A stretch of 64,000 bases of DNA. Origin: an uncultured Paracoccaceae bacterium (GTDB lineage: Bacteria > Pseudomonadota > Alphaproteobacteria > Rhodobacterales > Rhodobacteraceae). The stretch lies in contig CANMKS010000001.1 of assembly GCA_947498645.1 (NCBI GenBank), positions 1,774,032 to 1,838,031 on the forward strand, read 5' to 3'. This document shows, piece by piece, positions 23,955 to 33,228 of this stretch. Position 1 is the stretch's first letter. Every line of letters starts with the position of its first letter. Under the pieces are notes generated by a model that saw nothing but the letters and a program-made list of their open reading frames with translations, was not told the DNA's origin and did not search any database. Made by a program: the position numbers and the translations under genes.

Positions 23955-24225
23955 GTGAGCGTTATCATCACTGCGCAGACAGGCCGGGCGCAAATGTGGC
24001 CTTGATTGTCGTGGCGCTGAGCGGGCATTGCGGGCCCCTTTTGTGGCGGTGCTGCTCAGCCTGTTCGTCGCGGTCCGGTCGCTTGATCCGGCTCTTTGCG
24101 CAAGGTCTGGCCCGTCCAGCGCAGGATCATGCCGCGCCGGATGATCCATGTTTACACCCGCCATATGCTTGCGACCGGGCGCACAGGTCGCTAAAGCAAT
24201 CCCAAGTTTTACCCGGAGACGCCAA

Positions 24226-24513
24226 ATGTCCATTGACACCGAAACCGCCCGCCGTGTGGCCAAGCTGGCCCGCATCAAGGTCGAAGACGACGCCCTGCCT
24301 GCGCTGGCGTCAGAGTTCAGCGCGATCCTTGGGTTTATTGAACAACTCAATGAGGTTGATGTCGAAGGCGTGGAACCGATGACATCCGTGACCCCGCAGC
24401 GTCTGAAACGGCGCGAGGATGTGGTGACCGATGGCAGCCAGCAAGAGGCTGTGCTCAAGAATGCCCCCGATGCCCGTGAAGGGTTTTTTGCTGTGCCGAA
24501 GGTGGTTGAATAA
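24226..24513 (+). CDS. gatC: Aspartyl/glutamyl-tRNA amidotransferase subunit C
   Basis: A 95-residue GatC, with the typical [19 protein letters not shown] start and [21 protein letters not shown]. It stabilises the GatCAB complex that converts Glu-tRNA-Gln (and Asp-tRNA-Asn) to the amidated form. The start follows GGAG at 8 bases. It is directly coupled to gatA (TAATG). A gatB gene is not in the window. Confidence 0.96.
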   Translation: MSIDTETARRVAKLARIKVEDDALPALASEFSAILGFIEQLNEVDVEGVEPMTSVTPQRLKRREDVVTDGSQQEAVLKNAPDAREGFFAVPKVVE

Positions 24514-26000
24514 TGTCCGAACTTAGCAAACTGACCATTGCCCAGGCCCGTGACGCGATGCGCAAGGGTGACACAACCAGCGCAGAAATCACACAAGCCT
24601 GCCTGACCGAGATTGAAGGCGCGGGCGCGCTGGGTGCGTTTGTTCACAACACACCCCAGATTGCCACCGAACAAGCCAAAGCCGCCGATGCCCGGATCAA
24701 GGCGGGCGATGCCCCTGACATGTGCGGTATTCCGCTGGGTATCAAAGACCTGTTTTGTACCAAGGGCGTGCCGTCGCAGGCCGCATCGCGCATTTTGGAA
24801 GGGTTCAAGCCCGAATACGAATCCACGGTGACAACGCAACTGTTCGATGCCGGTGCGGTCATGCTGGGAAAGCTGAACATGGATGAATTTGCCATGGGGT
24901 CGTCCAATGAAACGTCTGTCTATGGCAATGCAGTCAACCCATGGCGGCGTGGCAACGATGATGCAGCGTTGACGCCTGGCGGGTCTTCTGGCGGATCGGC
25001 AAGCGCCGTCGCTGCTGACCTCTGCCTGGCCGCAACGGGCACGGACACTGGCGGGTCCATCCGTCAGCCAGCTGCTTTTGTCGGCATCACCGGAATGAAG
25101 CCAACCTACGGTCGCGTGTCTCGTTGGGGTGTTGTGGCTTTCGCGTCGTCATTGGATCAGGCGGGCCCGATGACCAAAGACGTGCGCGATGCGGCGATCA
25201 TGCTGGAAGCGATGTGCGGCTATGATCCCAAGGATAGCACCAGCGCCGACCTGGATGTGCCGAATTTTGAGGCGGCGCTGACCGGTGACATCAAGGGCAA
25301 AACCATCGGCATCCCCAAGGAATACCGCATGGACGGGATGCCCGAAGAAATTGAAAAACTCTGGGCCGATGGCACAGCCATGTTGAAAGACGCGGGCGCG
25401 AATATCGTGGATATCAGCCTGCCGCACACCAAATACGCGCTGCCTGCGTATTACGTGATTGCCCCGGCCGAGGCGTCATCCAACCTTGCCCGTTATGACG
25501 GCGTCCGCTTTGGCCACCGTGCCAAATTGGCGCAGGGCGACGGCATCACCGAGATGTACGAAAAGACCCGCGCCGAAGGTTTCGGGGCCGAAGTACAGCG
25601 TCGTGTGATGGTTGGAACATATGTTCTTTCTGCGGGGTTTTATGACGCGTACTATAACAGGGCACGCAAAGTGCGGGCGCTGATCAAGCAGGATTTCGAC
25701 ACTGTTTTTGCTGACGGTGTTGATGCCATCCTGACGCCGGCCACGCCTTCTGCGGCATTTGGTTTGGGTGAAATGGCCGACGCCGATCCGATCCAGATGT
25801 ACCTGAACGATGTGTTCACGGTCACGGTGAACCTTGCTGGCCTGCCCGGCATCGCTGTGCCAACTGGTGTGGACAAGCAGGGCCTGCCGCTGGGTCTGCA
25901 ATTGATCGGGCGGCCTTGGGAAGAGGCGGATTTGCTGAATGTGGCTTACAGCCTTGAGCAGTCTGCCGGATTTGTGGCCAAGCCTGCAAAGTGGTGGTAG
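24513..26000 (+). CDS. gatA: Glu-tRNA(Gln) amidotransferase subunit A
   Basis: A 495-residue amidase-signature enzyme. The Ser-cisSer-Lys triad is visible as the Lys in [10 protein letters not shown] and the Ser residues in [17 protein letters not shown] and [12 protein letters not shown]. It releases ammonia from glutamine for transamidation of misacylated tRNA in the GatCAB complex. Full length for the family. It overlaps gatC by one base and is followed 41 bases later by a lipoprotein gene. Confidence 0.97.
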   Translation: MSELSKLTIAQARDAMRKGDTTSAEITQACLTEIEGAGALGAFVHNTPQIATEQAKAADARIKAGDAPDMCGIPLGIKDLFCTKGVPSQAASRILEGFKPEYESTVTTQLFDAGAVMLGKLNMDEFAMGSSNETSVYGNAVNPWRRGNDDAALTPGGSSGGSASAVAADLCLAATGTDTGGSIRQPAAFVGITGMKPTYGRVSRWGVVAFASSLDQAGPMTKDVRDAAIMLEAMCGYDPKDSTSADLDVPNFEAALTGDIKGKTIGIPKEYRMDGMPEEIEKLWADGTAMLKDAGANIVDISLPHTKYALPAYYVIAPAEASSNLARYDGVRFGHRAKLAQGDGITEMYEKTRAEGFGAEVQRRVMVGTYVLSAGFYDAYYNRARKVRALIKQDFDTVFADGVDAILTPATPSAAFGLGEMADADPIQMYLNDVFTVTVNLAGLPGIAVPTGVDKQGLPLGLQLIGRPWEEADLLNVAYSLEQSAGFVAKPAKWW

Positions 26001-26041
26001 GCTGTCCGGCAAAGAAGACGCAGTTTAACAGGTGAGATATC

Positions 26042-26794
26042 ATGAAACCGGGCATTCTATTCGCCGCCTTTGCCCTTGGGTTGGCTGCTTGCAGCTCTAC
26101 TGAAGTGCCGCGTGAGCGTGGTATCGGCTTTGATGACTTTTCGCAGTTTGAGCTGGACCGTGCCCGGCGCGAGGCCGCGCTGAGCGGTCAGACCGCCTCG
26201 ATTGTGCCGCCGCCGCGGGTGAATTCACTGCCTTCCAGCGGGCAGGAAGCCATCCCGCGCAGCGCGCTGGCACAGGCCGGGATCGGACAGGCCGCAGCGC
26301 AAACCCCGCAGGCCACCGCGCCAAATCTTGGCAGTGACCCGCTGCGCACCCAAGGTATTGATGCCTCGCCCAGCAACCCTGCACCTGTGCTTGCAGGCAC
26401 CACGGGCCTGTCGGATGAGCAGAACTTTGACGCGGTGTCCGGCCGCGAGACCATTGAAAGTGATGCTGAGCGTCGTGCAGCCCAGGCCGCAGCACGTGAA
26501 CAGATCACCCCCACAGCCGTGCCAGAGCGCCCGGCAAATACCGGCCCCAATATCGTCGCATATGCGTTGAATGCGCCCAACGTGAAGGGGCAGGAGTGGT
26601 ACAGCCGCTCCATTCTGTCTGGACAGGGCCGGTTCCGTCGCAATTGCGCCGAGTATCTGACGCCAGATGATGCGCAGCGTGATTTTCTTGCGCGCGGCGG
26701 ACCAGAGCGTGACCGGCGCGGCATTGATCCTGATGGGGACGGGTTTGCCTGCGGTTGGGATCCGGCACCGTTTATTCAGGCAATGAAAAACTGA
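26042..26794 (+). CDS. Lipoprotein with excalibur-like C-terminal domain
   Basis: A 250-residue protein with a lipoprotein signal (lipobox LAAC, then SSTEVPRERG). A long Ala/Pro/Gln-rich linker leads to a C-terminal domain with NCAEYLTPDDAQRDF and DPDGDGFACGWDP, which is like the excalibur calcium-binding motif (DxDxDGxxCE), here with Gly in place of the final Glu. It should be anchored at the outer or inner membrane facing the periplasm. Function is unknown. Its end overlaps or abuts the amidase gene, so the two are probably one transcript, suggesting a cell envelope role. Confidence 0.82.
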   Translation: MKPGILFAAFALGLAACSSTEVPRERGIGFDDFSQFELDRARREAALSGQTASIVPPPRVNSLPSSGQEAIPRSALAQAGIGQAAAQTPQATAPNLGSDPLRTQGIDASPSNPAPVLAGTTGLSDEQNFDAVSGRETIESDAERRAAQAAAREQITPTAVPERPANTGPNIVAYALNAPNVKGQEWYSRSILSGQGRFRRNCAEYLTPDDAQRDFLARGGPERDRRGIDPDGDGFACGWDPAPFIQAMKN

Positions 26795-27504
26795 AGCTGA
26801 CCACCCGACAATCGCCCAACCAAGGGCCGCGCCGCGACGGTGCGACACCTGATATTGTGGTCATTCACTATACGGCAATGGCATCCGCGGCGGCAGCGGT
26901 GGAAACGCTGTGCAACCCAGAGAGCGAAGTCTCCGCCCACTACCTGATTGCAGAAGATGGGGAGGTGCTGTCATTGGTGCCAGAGGCGATGCGCGCCTGG
27001 CATGCGGGCAGGGGGCAGTGGGGCAGTGTCACAGATGTGAACAGCCGCTCTATCGGTATTGAACTTGCCAACACCGGCTTTGTGCCATTTGCAGCGGCAC
27101 AGATGGATGCATTGACCGATCTGTTGCGGGGGATCAAGGCACGTTGGGGCATCCGGCCAGAGCGGGTGATCGGGCATTCGGATATGGCACCGGGGCGAAA
27201 GATCGATCCGGGTCCAAGGTTTGACTGGCGCAGGCTGGCATCGGAAGGGCATTCAATCTGGCCGTCGCCGGGTGCTGTCGCGACCTTTTCGGAGGCCGGT
27301 CCGGATCGGACCGATGAGGCGCGCTTTGTTGCCGCGATGAAAGCCTTTGGTTACACCGCCACAGATGATCCTACTTTGCTGCTCAAGATCTTTCGTATGC
27401 GCTTTTGCCCGTGGCATACTGGGCCGCTTGATATGAGTGATATGGCGATGATCCATGACCTTGCCACTCGTTTCCCCGTTGACGTGAACGCCGCTTGGGC
27501 CTAA
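26755..27504 (+). CDS. N-acetylmuramoyl-L-alanine amidase (AmpD-like)
   Basis: An amidase_2-fold zinc enzyme of up to 249 residues. Zinc and catalytic segments are VIHYTAM, SAHYLIAEDG and GHSDMAPGRKIDPGPRFDW. The C-terminal part (about 175-249) resembles the peptidoglycan-binding-like tail found in such amidases. It cuts the lactyl-amide between MurNAc and the peptide; lack of a signal peptide suggests cytosolic recycling of anhydromuropeptides as in AmpD. The start is uncertain: no ATG or GTG precedes the domain, a TTG lies at 26755, and a CTG at 26791 overlaps the stop of the previous gene. Confidence 0.88.
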   Translation: MGSGTVYSGNEKLKLTTRQSPNQGPRRDGATPDIVVIHYTAMASAAAAVETLCNPESEVSAHYLIAEDGEVLSLVPEAMRAWHAGRGQWGSVTDVNSRSIGIELANTGFVPFAAAQMDALTDLLRGIKARWGIRPERVIGHSDMAPGRKIDPGPRFDWRRLASEGHSIWPSPGAVATFSEAGPDRTDEARFVAAMKAFGYTATDDPTLLLKIFRMRFCPWHTGPLDMSDMAMIHDLATRFPVDVNAAWA

Positions 27505-27507
27505 CCC
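27479..27507 (+). promoter_or_regulatory. Candidate promoter of RNase P RNA
   Basis: TTGACG (27479-27484) and TAACCC (27502-27507) are separated by 17 bases, and the predicted start about 6 bases downstream of the -10 matches the expected 5' end of RNase P RNA near 27512. The -35 lies within the amidase coding sequence and the -10 includes its stop codon. The -10 is a weak match. Confidence 0.5.
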
Positions 27508-27511
27508 CGGA

Positions 27512-27887
27512 TTTGCGTGGATGGCTGGATGGCTGCGGCAGCAATGTCGAGGAAAGTCCGGACTCCAAAAAGCACGGTGCCGGGTAACGCCCGGCGGGGG
27601 CAACCCCAGGGAAAGCGCCACAGAGAACAGACGGCCACGCATGCGTGGTCACGGTGAAACGGTGGGGTAAGAGCCCACCGCGCAAGCGGTAACGCAAGCG
27701 GCACGGCAAGCCCCACCGGGAGCAATGCCAAATAGGGACCTCGCGTCGCAAGACGGGGATGCTTGAACCCCAGACGGTCCGGGTTGGCAGCTAGAGGGCG
27801 TCTGGCAACAGGTGCTCGAGATGAATGGTCATCCATGTGTGGGCAACCACGCGGGACAGAATCCGGCTTATAGGCCATCCGCGCATG
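27512..27887 (+). ncRNA. rnpB: RNase P RNA component (class A)
   Basis: The catalytic RNA that trims tRNA 5' ends. The diagnostic GAGGAAAGTCCGGACTCC segment (P4 and J3/4) begins near 27549, and the matching 3' part ACAGAATCCGGCTTATAGGCC lies near 27856-27875. The terminal helix P1 is visible: GCGTGGATGGC at 27515-27525 pairs with GCCATCCGCGC ending at 27884. A length of about 375 bases is normal. Exact ends are estimated from P1. Minus-strand open frames across it are chance. Confidence 0.97.
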
Positions 27888-28055
27888 ACTATCTAACCGG
27901 GCAGTGATGGACAGGTGCCAAATGGTGCCCCGCCATAAATAGAGAAGTGTTTGTTCTGGGTAAGCAATTGGTCTGTCATTGCCCAGATTGTATCAGTTGC
28001 TTTGCTACGGTAGTCCGGTAGCAAGTGACACGATTTCACGAGGGGAACAGACTGC

Positions 28056-28472
28056 ATGATTGCCTATGTCACTGTTGGGGCCGATGACATCGCGGCGGCG
28101 AAGCGATTTTACGTGACGTTTCTGCCGGCCCTTGGTTACGTGCTAAAGGAAGGGCCAGAGGGGCTCAGCTTTGCGTTGCCGGTCGCAGTGGGCCAATCAC
28201 CTGTTCTGCCCGACTTCTACGTGAAGCCAACCTTCGATGGACGTCCCGCCTCGGCTGGCAATGGTGCCATGGTCGCATTTGAGGCGCGCAGCCAAAGCCA
28301 GGTACGCGACCTTCATGCGGCTGCCATTGCCGCAGGCGGCTTTGACGAGGGACAACCGGGCTTCCGAGATGCATATGGGCCACGTTTCTACGTGGGGTAT
28401 CTGCGCGACCCACAGGGCAACAAGATTGCTTTGTTCTCAAGCAATCCGAACGAACCGGGACGGGATGGTTAA
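28056..28472 (+). CDS. VOC-fold (glyoxalase/bleomycin resistance-like) protein
   Basis: A 138-residue single VOC domain: MIAYVTVGADDIAAAKRFYV at the N-terminus and a C-terminal YGPRFYVGYLRDPQGNKIALF, the normal ending with DPxGN. Such proteins bind a metal and act as lyases, dioxygenases or binding proteins. The usual first metal ligand His is not evident at the N-terminal strand (VTVGADD), so activity cannot be assigned. It lies alone between RNase P RNA and rpmG. Confidence 0.82.
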   Translation: MIAYVTVGADDIAAAKRFYVTFLPALGYVLKEGPEGLSFALPVAVGQSPVLPDFYVKPTFDGRPASAGNGAMVAFEARSQSQVRDLHAAAIAAGGFDEGQPGFRDAYGPRFYVGYLRDPQGNKIALFSSNPNEPGRDG

Positions 28473-28569
28473 GCCGAGCGACAGCGCCGCAAAACCTGCG
28501 GCCGTTGCTACATTGCTGCAATGAGTTGTCTGAACCCTCCACAATCCTGCCATTCAAACACCTTTGCGG

Positions 28570-28597
28570 TTGACTCGGCACCATGCCAGAGTAAAAG
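28570..28597 (+). promoter_or_regulatory. Candidate promoter of rpmG
   Basis: TTGACT (28570-28575) and TAAAAG (28592-28597) are 16 bases apart, about 60 bases before the rpmG start codon and outside other genes. The -35 is a good match to consensus; the -10 is moderate. Confidence 0.5.
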
Positions 28598-28658
28598 GCA
28601 GCTTCAACGAGATTCACGCGATGTGCCGATCACGGCCCGCAACCAGGAGAGATGAGCC

Positions 28659-28826
28659 ATGGCGAAGCCTACCACCATCAAGATCCGCCTGAACTCCACT
28701 GCGGGGACCGGGCACTTCTACGTCACCAAAAAAAACGCACGTACCATGACCGAGAAGATGGTCATCAAGAAGTACGACCCCGTTGTGCGCAAGCACGTGG
28801 AGTACAAGGAAGGCAAGATCAAGTAA
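28659..28826 (+). CDS. rpmG: 50S ribosomal protein L33
   Basis: A 55-residue protein, [20 protein letters not shown] followed by [20 protein letters not shown] and a Lys-rich end, an unmistakable L33 of the alphaproteobacterial Cys-free type. Because the four zinc-binding Cys are absent (the C- paralogue), it does not need zinc. The start follows AGGAGA. A candidate promoter lies about 60 bases upstream and a strong hairpin terminator 26 bases downstream, so it is a single-gene transcript. Confidence 0.97.
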   Translation: MAKPTTIKIRLNSTAGTGHFYVTKKNARTMTEKMVIKKYDPVVRKHVEYKEGKIK

Positions 28827-28852
28827 TTGATCAGCTGACCGGACAGTGATTG

Positions 28853-28878
28853 GGCCACGCTTCGCGCGTGGCCTTTTT
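28853..28878 (+). terminator. Rho-independent terminator of rpmG
   Basis: GGCCACGC (28853-28860) pairs with GCGTGGCC (28866-28873), followed by five T. It is 26 bases after the rpmG stop. The stem may also serve the convergent cupin gene in reverse, although that side lacks a T run. Confidence 0.88.
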
Positions 28879-28886
28879 CGTTTGAC

Positions 28887-29348
28887 CTACTTTGGGGCGT
28901 CGCTTGGCGTACCGTCCAGATGCTCATACCGGCGCGATTTTGTCGTTCGGTCGAAAATCAGCCTGCGGTCCTTGTCGGGGTAGGTGACAACATCGTTTGG
29001 CGCGCGAGTGCCGACCACAAGATACGTGACATCCTCGGCACTGGCGTTTTCGAGACAATGACCAACCTCTGCGCCCGCAGGAAAGCAGGCCGCATCACCA
29101 ACCCCGATTTCAGTTTTGCTATCACCTTCGTGCACGATGACGGTGCCCGCGATCACAAAGATGAATTCATCCTCGGTTTGATGCCAATGCTTGTGCGACG
29201 ACCTAGAGCCGGGATGCAGTGTCTCGGTAAAGGCGCCAAATTGGGTCAACCCGCCTGCGTCACTGAACAGTCGCGCGGTGAAATTGCCAAGCGTATCTGG
29301 GACGTCGAGGGTGTCTACCGGTGCGTCTTCTTTGCGAATGATGGGCAT
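28887..29348 (-). CDS. Cupin-domain protein
   Basis: A 153-residue single cupin. The first cupin motif is GSRSSHKHWHQTEDEFIFVIAG (metal ligands H, H, E) and the second is FPAGAEVGHCLENAS. The family covers isomerases, oxygenases and binding proteins; no substrate can be assigned. The C-terminal LIFDRTTKSRRYEHLDGTP segment is shared with many small proteobacterial cupins. It lies 4 bases downstream of the MAPEG-family gene, so they are probably co-transcribed. Confidence 0.85.
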   Translation of the reverse strand: MPIIRKEDAPVDTLDVPDTLGNFTARLFSDAGGLTQFGAFTETLHPGSRSSHKHWHQTEDEFIFVIAGTVIVHEGDSKTEIGVGDAACFPAGAEVGHCLENASAEDVTYLVVGTRAPNDVVTYPDKDRRLIFDRTTKSRRYEHLDGTPSDAPK

Positions 29349-29352
29349 CGTC

Positions 29353-29745
29353 TTAGCCCAGGACCGTGATGGCGAGGGTGACCAGCAGCCCGATTTGCGC
29401 CAAGAGCGTCAGCGCCATCCCATAAAACCGACAGCGCCAATGAATGCCTGCTATGCCAAAATAGATCGCGTGCAGGCTGCGACCCACGATGAGTATCGCC
29501 GCGAGTACACCCAGAATAGATGTGCTGGCGTCCTGAAGTTCTGCCAGGCCCATCAGGATCAGCGCGATGGGCAACTGCTCGGCGGCGTTGGCATGGCCAC
29601 GGATCGCCTTGGTCAGCACGCGGTCGCCATTGTCGCCCAGCACAACGCCATCCTTGCGCCGCAGCTTGATCACCTTGATTGTAAGAAGCAGGATCACAGC
29701 CCCTGCGACAATGGCGGTTAGCGATGTGATGGGCAAAGAAATCAT
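29353..29745 (-). CDS. MAPEG family membrane protein
   Basis: A 130-residue protein with about four membrane helices and the MAPEG hallmark segment RVLTKAIRGHANAAEQLPIAL, found in microsomal glutathione S-transferase and eicosanoid enzymes. Bacterial members may conjugate glutathione or reduce peroxides; activity here is inferred. The start at 29745 follows AAGG and gives a normal N-terminus; six extra in-frame codons upstream are not needed. Confidence 0.88.
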   Translation of the reverse strand: MISLPITSLTAIVAGAVILLLTIKVIKLRRKDGVVLGDNGDRVLTKAIRGHANAAEQLPIALILMGLAELQDASTSILGVLAAILIVGRSLHAIYFGIAGIHWRCRFYGMALTLLAQIGLLVTLAITVLG

Positions 29746-29763
29746 GTGATGGCCTTGAAGCAA

Positions 29764-29794
29764 AGAAAAAGGGCTGATGTTGCCACCAGCCCTT
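29764..29794 (-). terminator. Terminator of the Bax-inhibitor-like gene
   Basis: Read on the minus strand, AAGGGCTG and CAGCCCTT form an 8-base-pair stem with a 10-base loop, followed by TTTCTTTG. It lies 23 bases after the stop of the Bax-inhibitor-1-like gene and separates it from the MAPEG gene. Confidence 0.82.
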
Positions 29795-29816
29795 CGTTCT
29801 TAGAGCAGTTCAATGC

Positions 29817-30593
29817 TTATTCGCGGTTGCCGAACAACTGCAACAAGAAGATGAACATGTTGATAAAGTCGAGGTAGAGGTTCAGCGCGCCCATGATGGC
29901 GGCTTTGCCCAACCACTCGCTGTCGCCATGTGCGGCATGTGCGATGTAGTCGTTCTTGATCTTTTGTGTGTCATAAGCCGTCAGGCCAGCGAAAATCAAA
30001 ACGCCAATTGCCGAAATCGCAAACATGATCGCTTCCGATTGCAGGAAGATGTTGACGATCATCGCGACCAGCAAGCCAACCACGCCCATGATCAGGAACG
30101 CGCCCCAGCCGGAAATGTCTTTCTTGGTTGTGTAACCCCAGAACGACAGGCTGGCGAAAGCGATCGCAGTGATCAGGAAGATCTGAATGATCGAAAACCC
30201 GGTGTAGACAAGGAAGATCGAGCTAAGCGAAAGCCCCATGACTGCGGCAAAGACGTAGAACACTGTTTGCGCTGTTGCGGCAGACATGCGGCTGATCATC
30301 GCGCTCAGGCCGAAAACAAATGCCAAAGGTGCGAACATGATGACCCACTTCAGTGGTGAGCCGTAGATCAGCGCGCCAAGATTTGTCAGCATTTTGCCGT
30401 TTGCCAGCTGTGCGACAGCCTGCGCAGGATCAGCTGTCGTTGCCAGCCCGGAAATTGCCCATGCGGCAAGTGCAGTAATCAACATGCCCACGGACATTGT
30501 GCCGTAGACTTTGTTCATGTGGGCGCGCAGACCCTCGTCGATTTCGGCCGTGCGTACCCCACCGACCGTTCTTACGCTATCAAATTGAGCCAT
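29817..30593 (-). CDS. Bax inhibitor-1/YccA family membrane protein
   Basis: A 258-residue protein with about seven membrane helices and the BI-1 family ending LTAYDTQKIKND, including the paired Asp residues that regulate Ca2+ leak in structurally studied homologues. Bacterial members such as YccA modulate FtsH protease or act as pH-sensitive Ca2+ channels. The start at 30593 is supported by GGAGG six bases upstream. It has its own terminator, so it is a single-gene unit. Confidence 0.92.
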   Translation of the reverse strand: MAQFDSVRTVGGVRTAEIDEGLRAHMNKVYGTMSVGMLITALAAWAISGLATTADPAQAVAQLANGKMLTNLGALIYGSPLKWVIMFAPLAFVFGLSAMISRMSAATAQTVFYVFAAVMGLSLSSIFLVYTGFSIIQIFLITAIAFASLSFWGYTTKKDISGWGAFLIMGVVGLLVAMIVNIFLQSEAIMFAISAIGVLIFAGLTAYDTQKIKNDYIAHAAHGDSEWLGKAAIMGALNLYLDFINMFIFLLQLFGNRE

Positions 30594-30746
30594 CAAGACC
30601 TCCAGATTGAAACAGTGGCGCCGCAAAACGGCATCCTTGCTGTCGATATTGGCAGCTGACGCTTATTTTTCAAGGTAGAAGCGGGGTGTTAACCGCAATT
30701 CTGATCGAATTGGGCAGGATTGTCGCAGGTCCTGCCCGGATCGCGC

Positions 30747-30968
30747 TTATTTGTGCCAGTGTTCAGGCACATCCCAAGCTGATTTGCGGCTTTCAACAAA
30801 AGCCTCTTCGCGCGTGACGCCGATGTCTTTCAGAAGATGTTCATCAAGATGGCCCAGATGCTGCCGCTGGCGCCGCAGCGCAATGTGCTGTGCGAAGCGC
30901 TTCCACAGCGAACGGGGCTTCGGCTGGCATTCCGCATGGAGACCTTTTGTGCGAACTGAGATCGTCAT
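30747..30968 (-). CDS. DUF1127 small protein
   Basis: A 73-residue basic protein with a DUF1127 segment: LRRQRQHLGHLDEHLLKDIGVTREEAFVE. Small DUF1127 proteins are abundant in alphaproteobacteria; in Agrobacterium and Rhodobacter some affect RNA turnover and phosphate or stress responses. The start follows GGGA. It diverges from the LysR regulator gene, with 114 bases between them. Confidence 0.85.
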   Translation of the reverse strand: MTISVRTKGLHAECQPKPRSLWKRFAQHIALRRQRQHLGHLDEHLLKDIGVTREEAFVESRKSAWDVPEHWHK

Positions 30969-31082
30969 GTCATTCCCTTTCGTGATATGTGCTTCGTTTC
31001 GTATGTCTATGCTTGATGTGTAGAGAGAATAGTGACATTATGAAAATGAATACTTTTGAAAGCTATCATCAAGGAATGTGAT

Positions 31083-31961
31083 ATGCCCCGAAATCTGGAC
31101 CTAACTGCCTTGCGTTCTTTTGTTTCTGTTGCTGACGCTGGTGGTGTTACCCGTGCCGCAGGCATGCTGAACCTGACGCAGTCTGCGGTGTCGATGCAGC
31201 TCAAGCGGCTGGAAGAATCGCTGAACGTCGCATTGTTGGACCGTTCCGCCCGCACCATTGGCCTGACCCCCGCGGGTGAGCAACTATTGGGCTATGCGCG
31301 CACGATGCTGAAAACCAACGATGAGATATTCAACCGACTGACCGCAACAGAGTTTGAGGGCGAGCTGAAGCTGGGTGTTCCCCATGACATTATCTATCCA
31401 GCGGTTCCTGCCGTTCTAAAGTGCTTTGCGGCGGATTTCCCGCGTATGCGGGTGCGCCTGATTTCAGCCCCGACGCGCCGATTGCTTGAGATGTTTGGAC
31501 GTGGCGAGGTGGATTTGATCCTGACAACGGAAGAGGATTGCGGTCCCGAAGGGCAGGCACTTGTCGAGTTGCCCCTGCTCTGGATCGGTGCGCTGGGCGG
31601 TAGTGCGTGGCGTAAAAAACCGTTGCCTGTCGCGTTTTGCAGCAACTGTATTTTCCGCAGTGGCGTGTTGCAGGCGCTGAATGAAAAGCAGCTCGACTGG
31701 TTCATGGCGGTCGATTCAGAACTGGATAACGCGGTTGAGGCGGCCGTTAGCGCTGATCTGGCCGTGCATGTTGCCGTTGAAGGTAGCCTGCCACCGCAAA
31801 CCGAAATCATCGATCATGGCGGAGCGCTGCCGGAACTGCAGCCGCAGAACATCAATCTGTATGTCCTCAAACCCGAAGATCACGCCAGCAAGGCAATGGC
31901 CGACATCATCCGCCATTGCTATGCCAAACCCAAGGCGGTGCCGCAGTTGGTTACGGCGTGA
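31083..31961 (+). CDS. LysR-family transcriptional regulator
   Basis: A 292-residue LTTR. The N-terminal winged helix shows LDLTALRSFVSVADAGGVTRAAGMLNLTQSAVSMQLKRLE split over residues about 5-43, and the rest is an effector-binding domain. Family members are activators or repressors, often of a divergent gene; here the divergent neighbour is DUF1127. The ATG at 31083 follows AAGGA. It overlaps the convergent quinone reductase gene by 11 bases. Effector and target genes are unknown. Confidence 0.92.
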   Translation: MPRNLDLTALRSFVSVADAGGVTRAAGMLNLTQSAVSMQLKRLEESLNVALLDRSARTIGLTPAGEQLLGYARTMLKTNDEIFNRLTATEFEGELKLGVPHDIIYPAVPAVLKCFAADFPRMRVRLISAPTRRLLEMFGRGEVDLILTTEEDCGPEGQALVELPLLWIGALGGSAWRKKPLPVAFCSNCIFRSGVLQALNEKQLDWFMAVDSELDNAVEAAVSADLAVHVAVEGSLPPQTEIIDHGGALPELQPQNINLYVLKPEDHASKAMADIIRHCYAKPKAVPQLVTA

Positions 31962-32910
31962 CGACAACCTTGCCGGTGGATTGCCGACTGCGCATCAATT
32001 CCAGCGCCTCGCCGGCCTGATCCAACGGAACGATGTGGCTGATATGCGGGGCTAGCCGTCCCTGGGCGTGCCATTCCATCAACTCAGCAAGGCTGTCGGT
32101 CAATGCGGTTGGATTGAACTTGAGGTAGCCACCCCAATAGAAACCGATGACCGAGATGTTTTTGACCAGAATGATATTCGCCGGGATTTGCGGAACATCG
32201 CCGCTGGCAAAGCCAATCACGATCACGCGCGCCTCGCGGTTGCACGCGCCCAGTGCCGCCTTGAACGCATCACCGCCAACCGGATCATAGACAACATCGG
32301 CGCCACCCAGTGCCTTGACCGCCGCCTTGATGTCATCCGTTGTGCTGTCAAGCAGATGATCAGCGCCTGCCGCCTTGGCCACCGCCAGCTTGTCCGCGCC
32401 GCGGGCCACTGCGATCACCTTGGCACCCATGGCCTTGCCAATTTCAACGGCCGTCAAACCGACCCCGCCCGCTGCGCCCAGCACAAGCAGCGTCTCGCCC
32501 GGTTGCAACCGGGCACGCCGCGTCAGCGCGAGGTGTGATGTACCATAGGCCACCATGAAGCCAGCCGCGGTTGCATCATTCATGCTTTCAGGGATTGGAC
32601 GGCACAGCGCCGCTGGAAAAACACCTTGCTCTGCCATCCCACCCTGACCGCCAAAAACGACGACGCGAGTACCGATTGCGGGCGAGGTGACACCGGAACC
32701 TTGTGCCGTGACGGTTCCTGCGACTTCCATTCCCAAAGTGAAGGGCACGGGCGGTGTGTCCTGATATGTGCCCGTCGCCATCAGAAGGTCGGCGAAATTC
32801 AGCCCACATGCCGCGACCTTGATCAGCACTTCGCCTTCGGCGGGTGTTGGAACGGGAATGTCCTTTAGCTGTGGGGGATCGTCGTATGAGGTGACCTGAA
32901 AAGCGCGCAT
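31951..32910 (-). CDS. NADPH:quinone reductase-like zinc-independent MDR protein
   Basis: A 319-residue medium-chain dehydrogenase/reductase of the quinone reductase (QOR) branch. N-terminal GroES-like domain with GLNFADLLMATGTYQ, nucleotide-binding motif VLGAAGGVGLTAVEIGKAMGA, and the later DVVYDPVGGDAF segment. The zinc ligands of alcohol dehydrogenases are absent, as in QOR. It probably reduces quinones or other enones with NADPH. Start ATG at 32910. Confidence 0.88.
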   Translation of the reverse strand: MRAFQVTSYDDPPQLKDIPVPTPAEGEVLIKVAACGLNFADLLMATGTYQDTPPVPFTLGMEVAGTVTAQGSGVTSPAIGTRVVVFGGQGGMAEQGVFPAALCRPIPESMNDATAAGFMVAYGTSHLALTRRARLQPGETLLVLGAAGGVGLTAVEIGKAMGAKVIAVARGADKLAVAKAAGADHLLDSTTDDIKAAVKALGGADVVYDPVGGDAFKAALGACNREARVIVIGFASGDVPQIPANIILVKNISVIGFYWGGYLKFNPTALTDSLAELMEWHAQGRLAPHISHIVPLDQAGEALELMRSRQSTGKVVVTP

Positions 32911-33228
32911 GTGAGTCGAATCCTTTGTGGTGAGGGCTAGTTAACCATCATCTGGGTGCAATGACAGCGCGGGATTGGCCTTGATTGCTTCACCGACCGC
33001 GAAAACCATGCTACCCTTGGCCTGTACTTTTGGGCAGGGCTGGCGGCATTTGCACGTCTCGAACCTGTCTTAAAGGGCAGGAAGCGCGCTGCAACCGTTG
33101 CGTGTTCTGGCCGTAATAGTCATGGACGTGTTCAAGCACGCCCTCAATTTGTTTTTTATTTCGGTGTGTGGGTACTCTGGAAGACTGGTGCGTTGTGCGT
33201 CAGCTTTCGGCATGATGAGGATAGCACT
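32911..33228. other. Intergenic region, no gene seen
   Basis: This 318-base stretch lies between the starts of the divergent quinone reductase and XRE regulator genes. I see no convincing coding frame, hairpin terminator or RNA gene. A T-rich segment at about 33148-33161 could be part of the XRE promoter, but no clear -35/-10 pair was found. Confidence 0.5.

Noticed and set aside
23910..24839. A 309-residue minus-strand frame over tadA, gatC and gatA
   Set aside because: It is antisense to gatC and gatA, which are certain, and its composition is not protein-like.
27505..27900. Minus-strand coding frames downstream of the amidase
   Set aside because: The region is RNase P RNA, with its conserved core and P1 helix; overlapping frames have no protein motifs.
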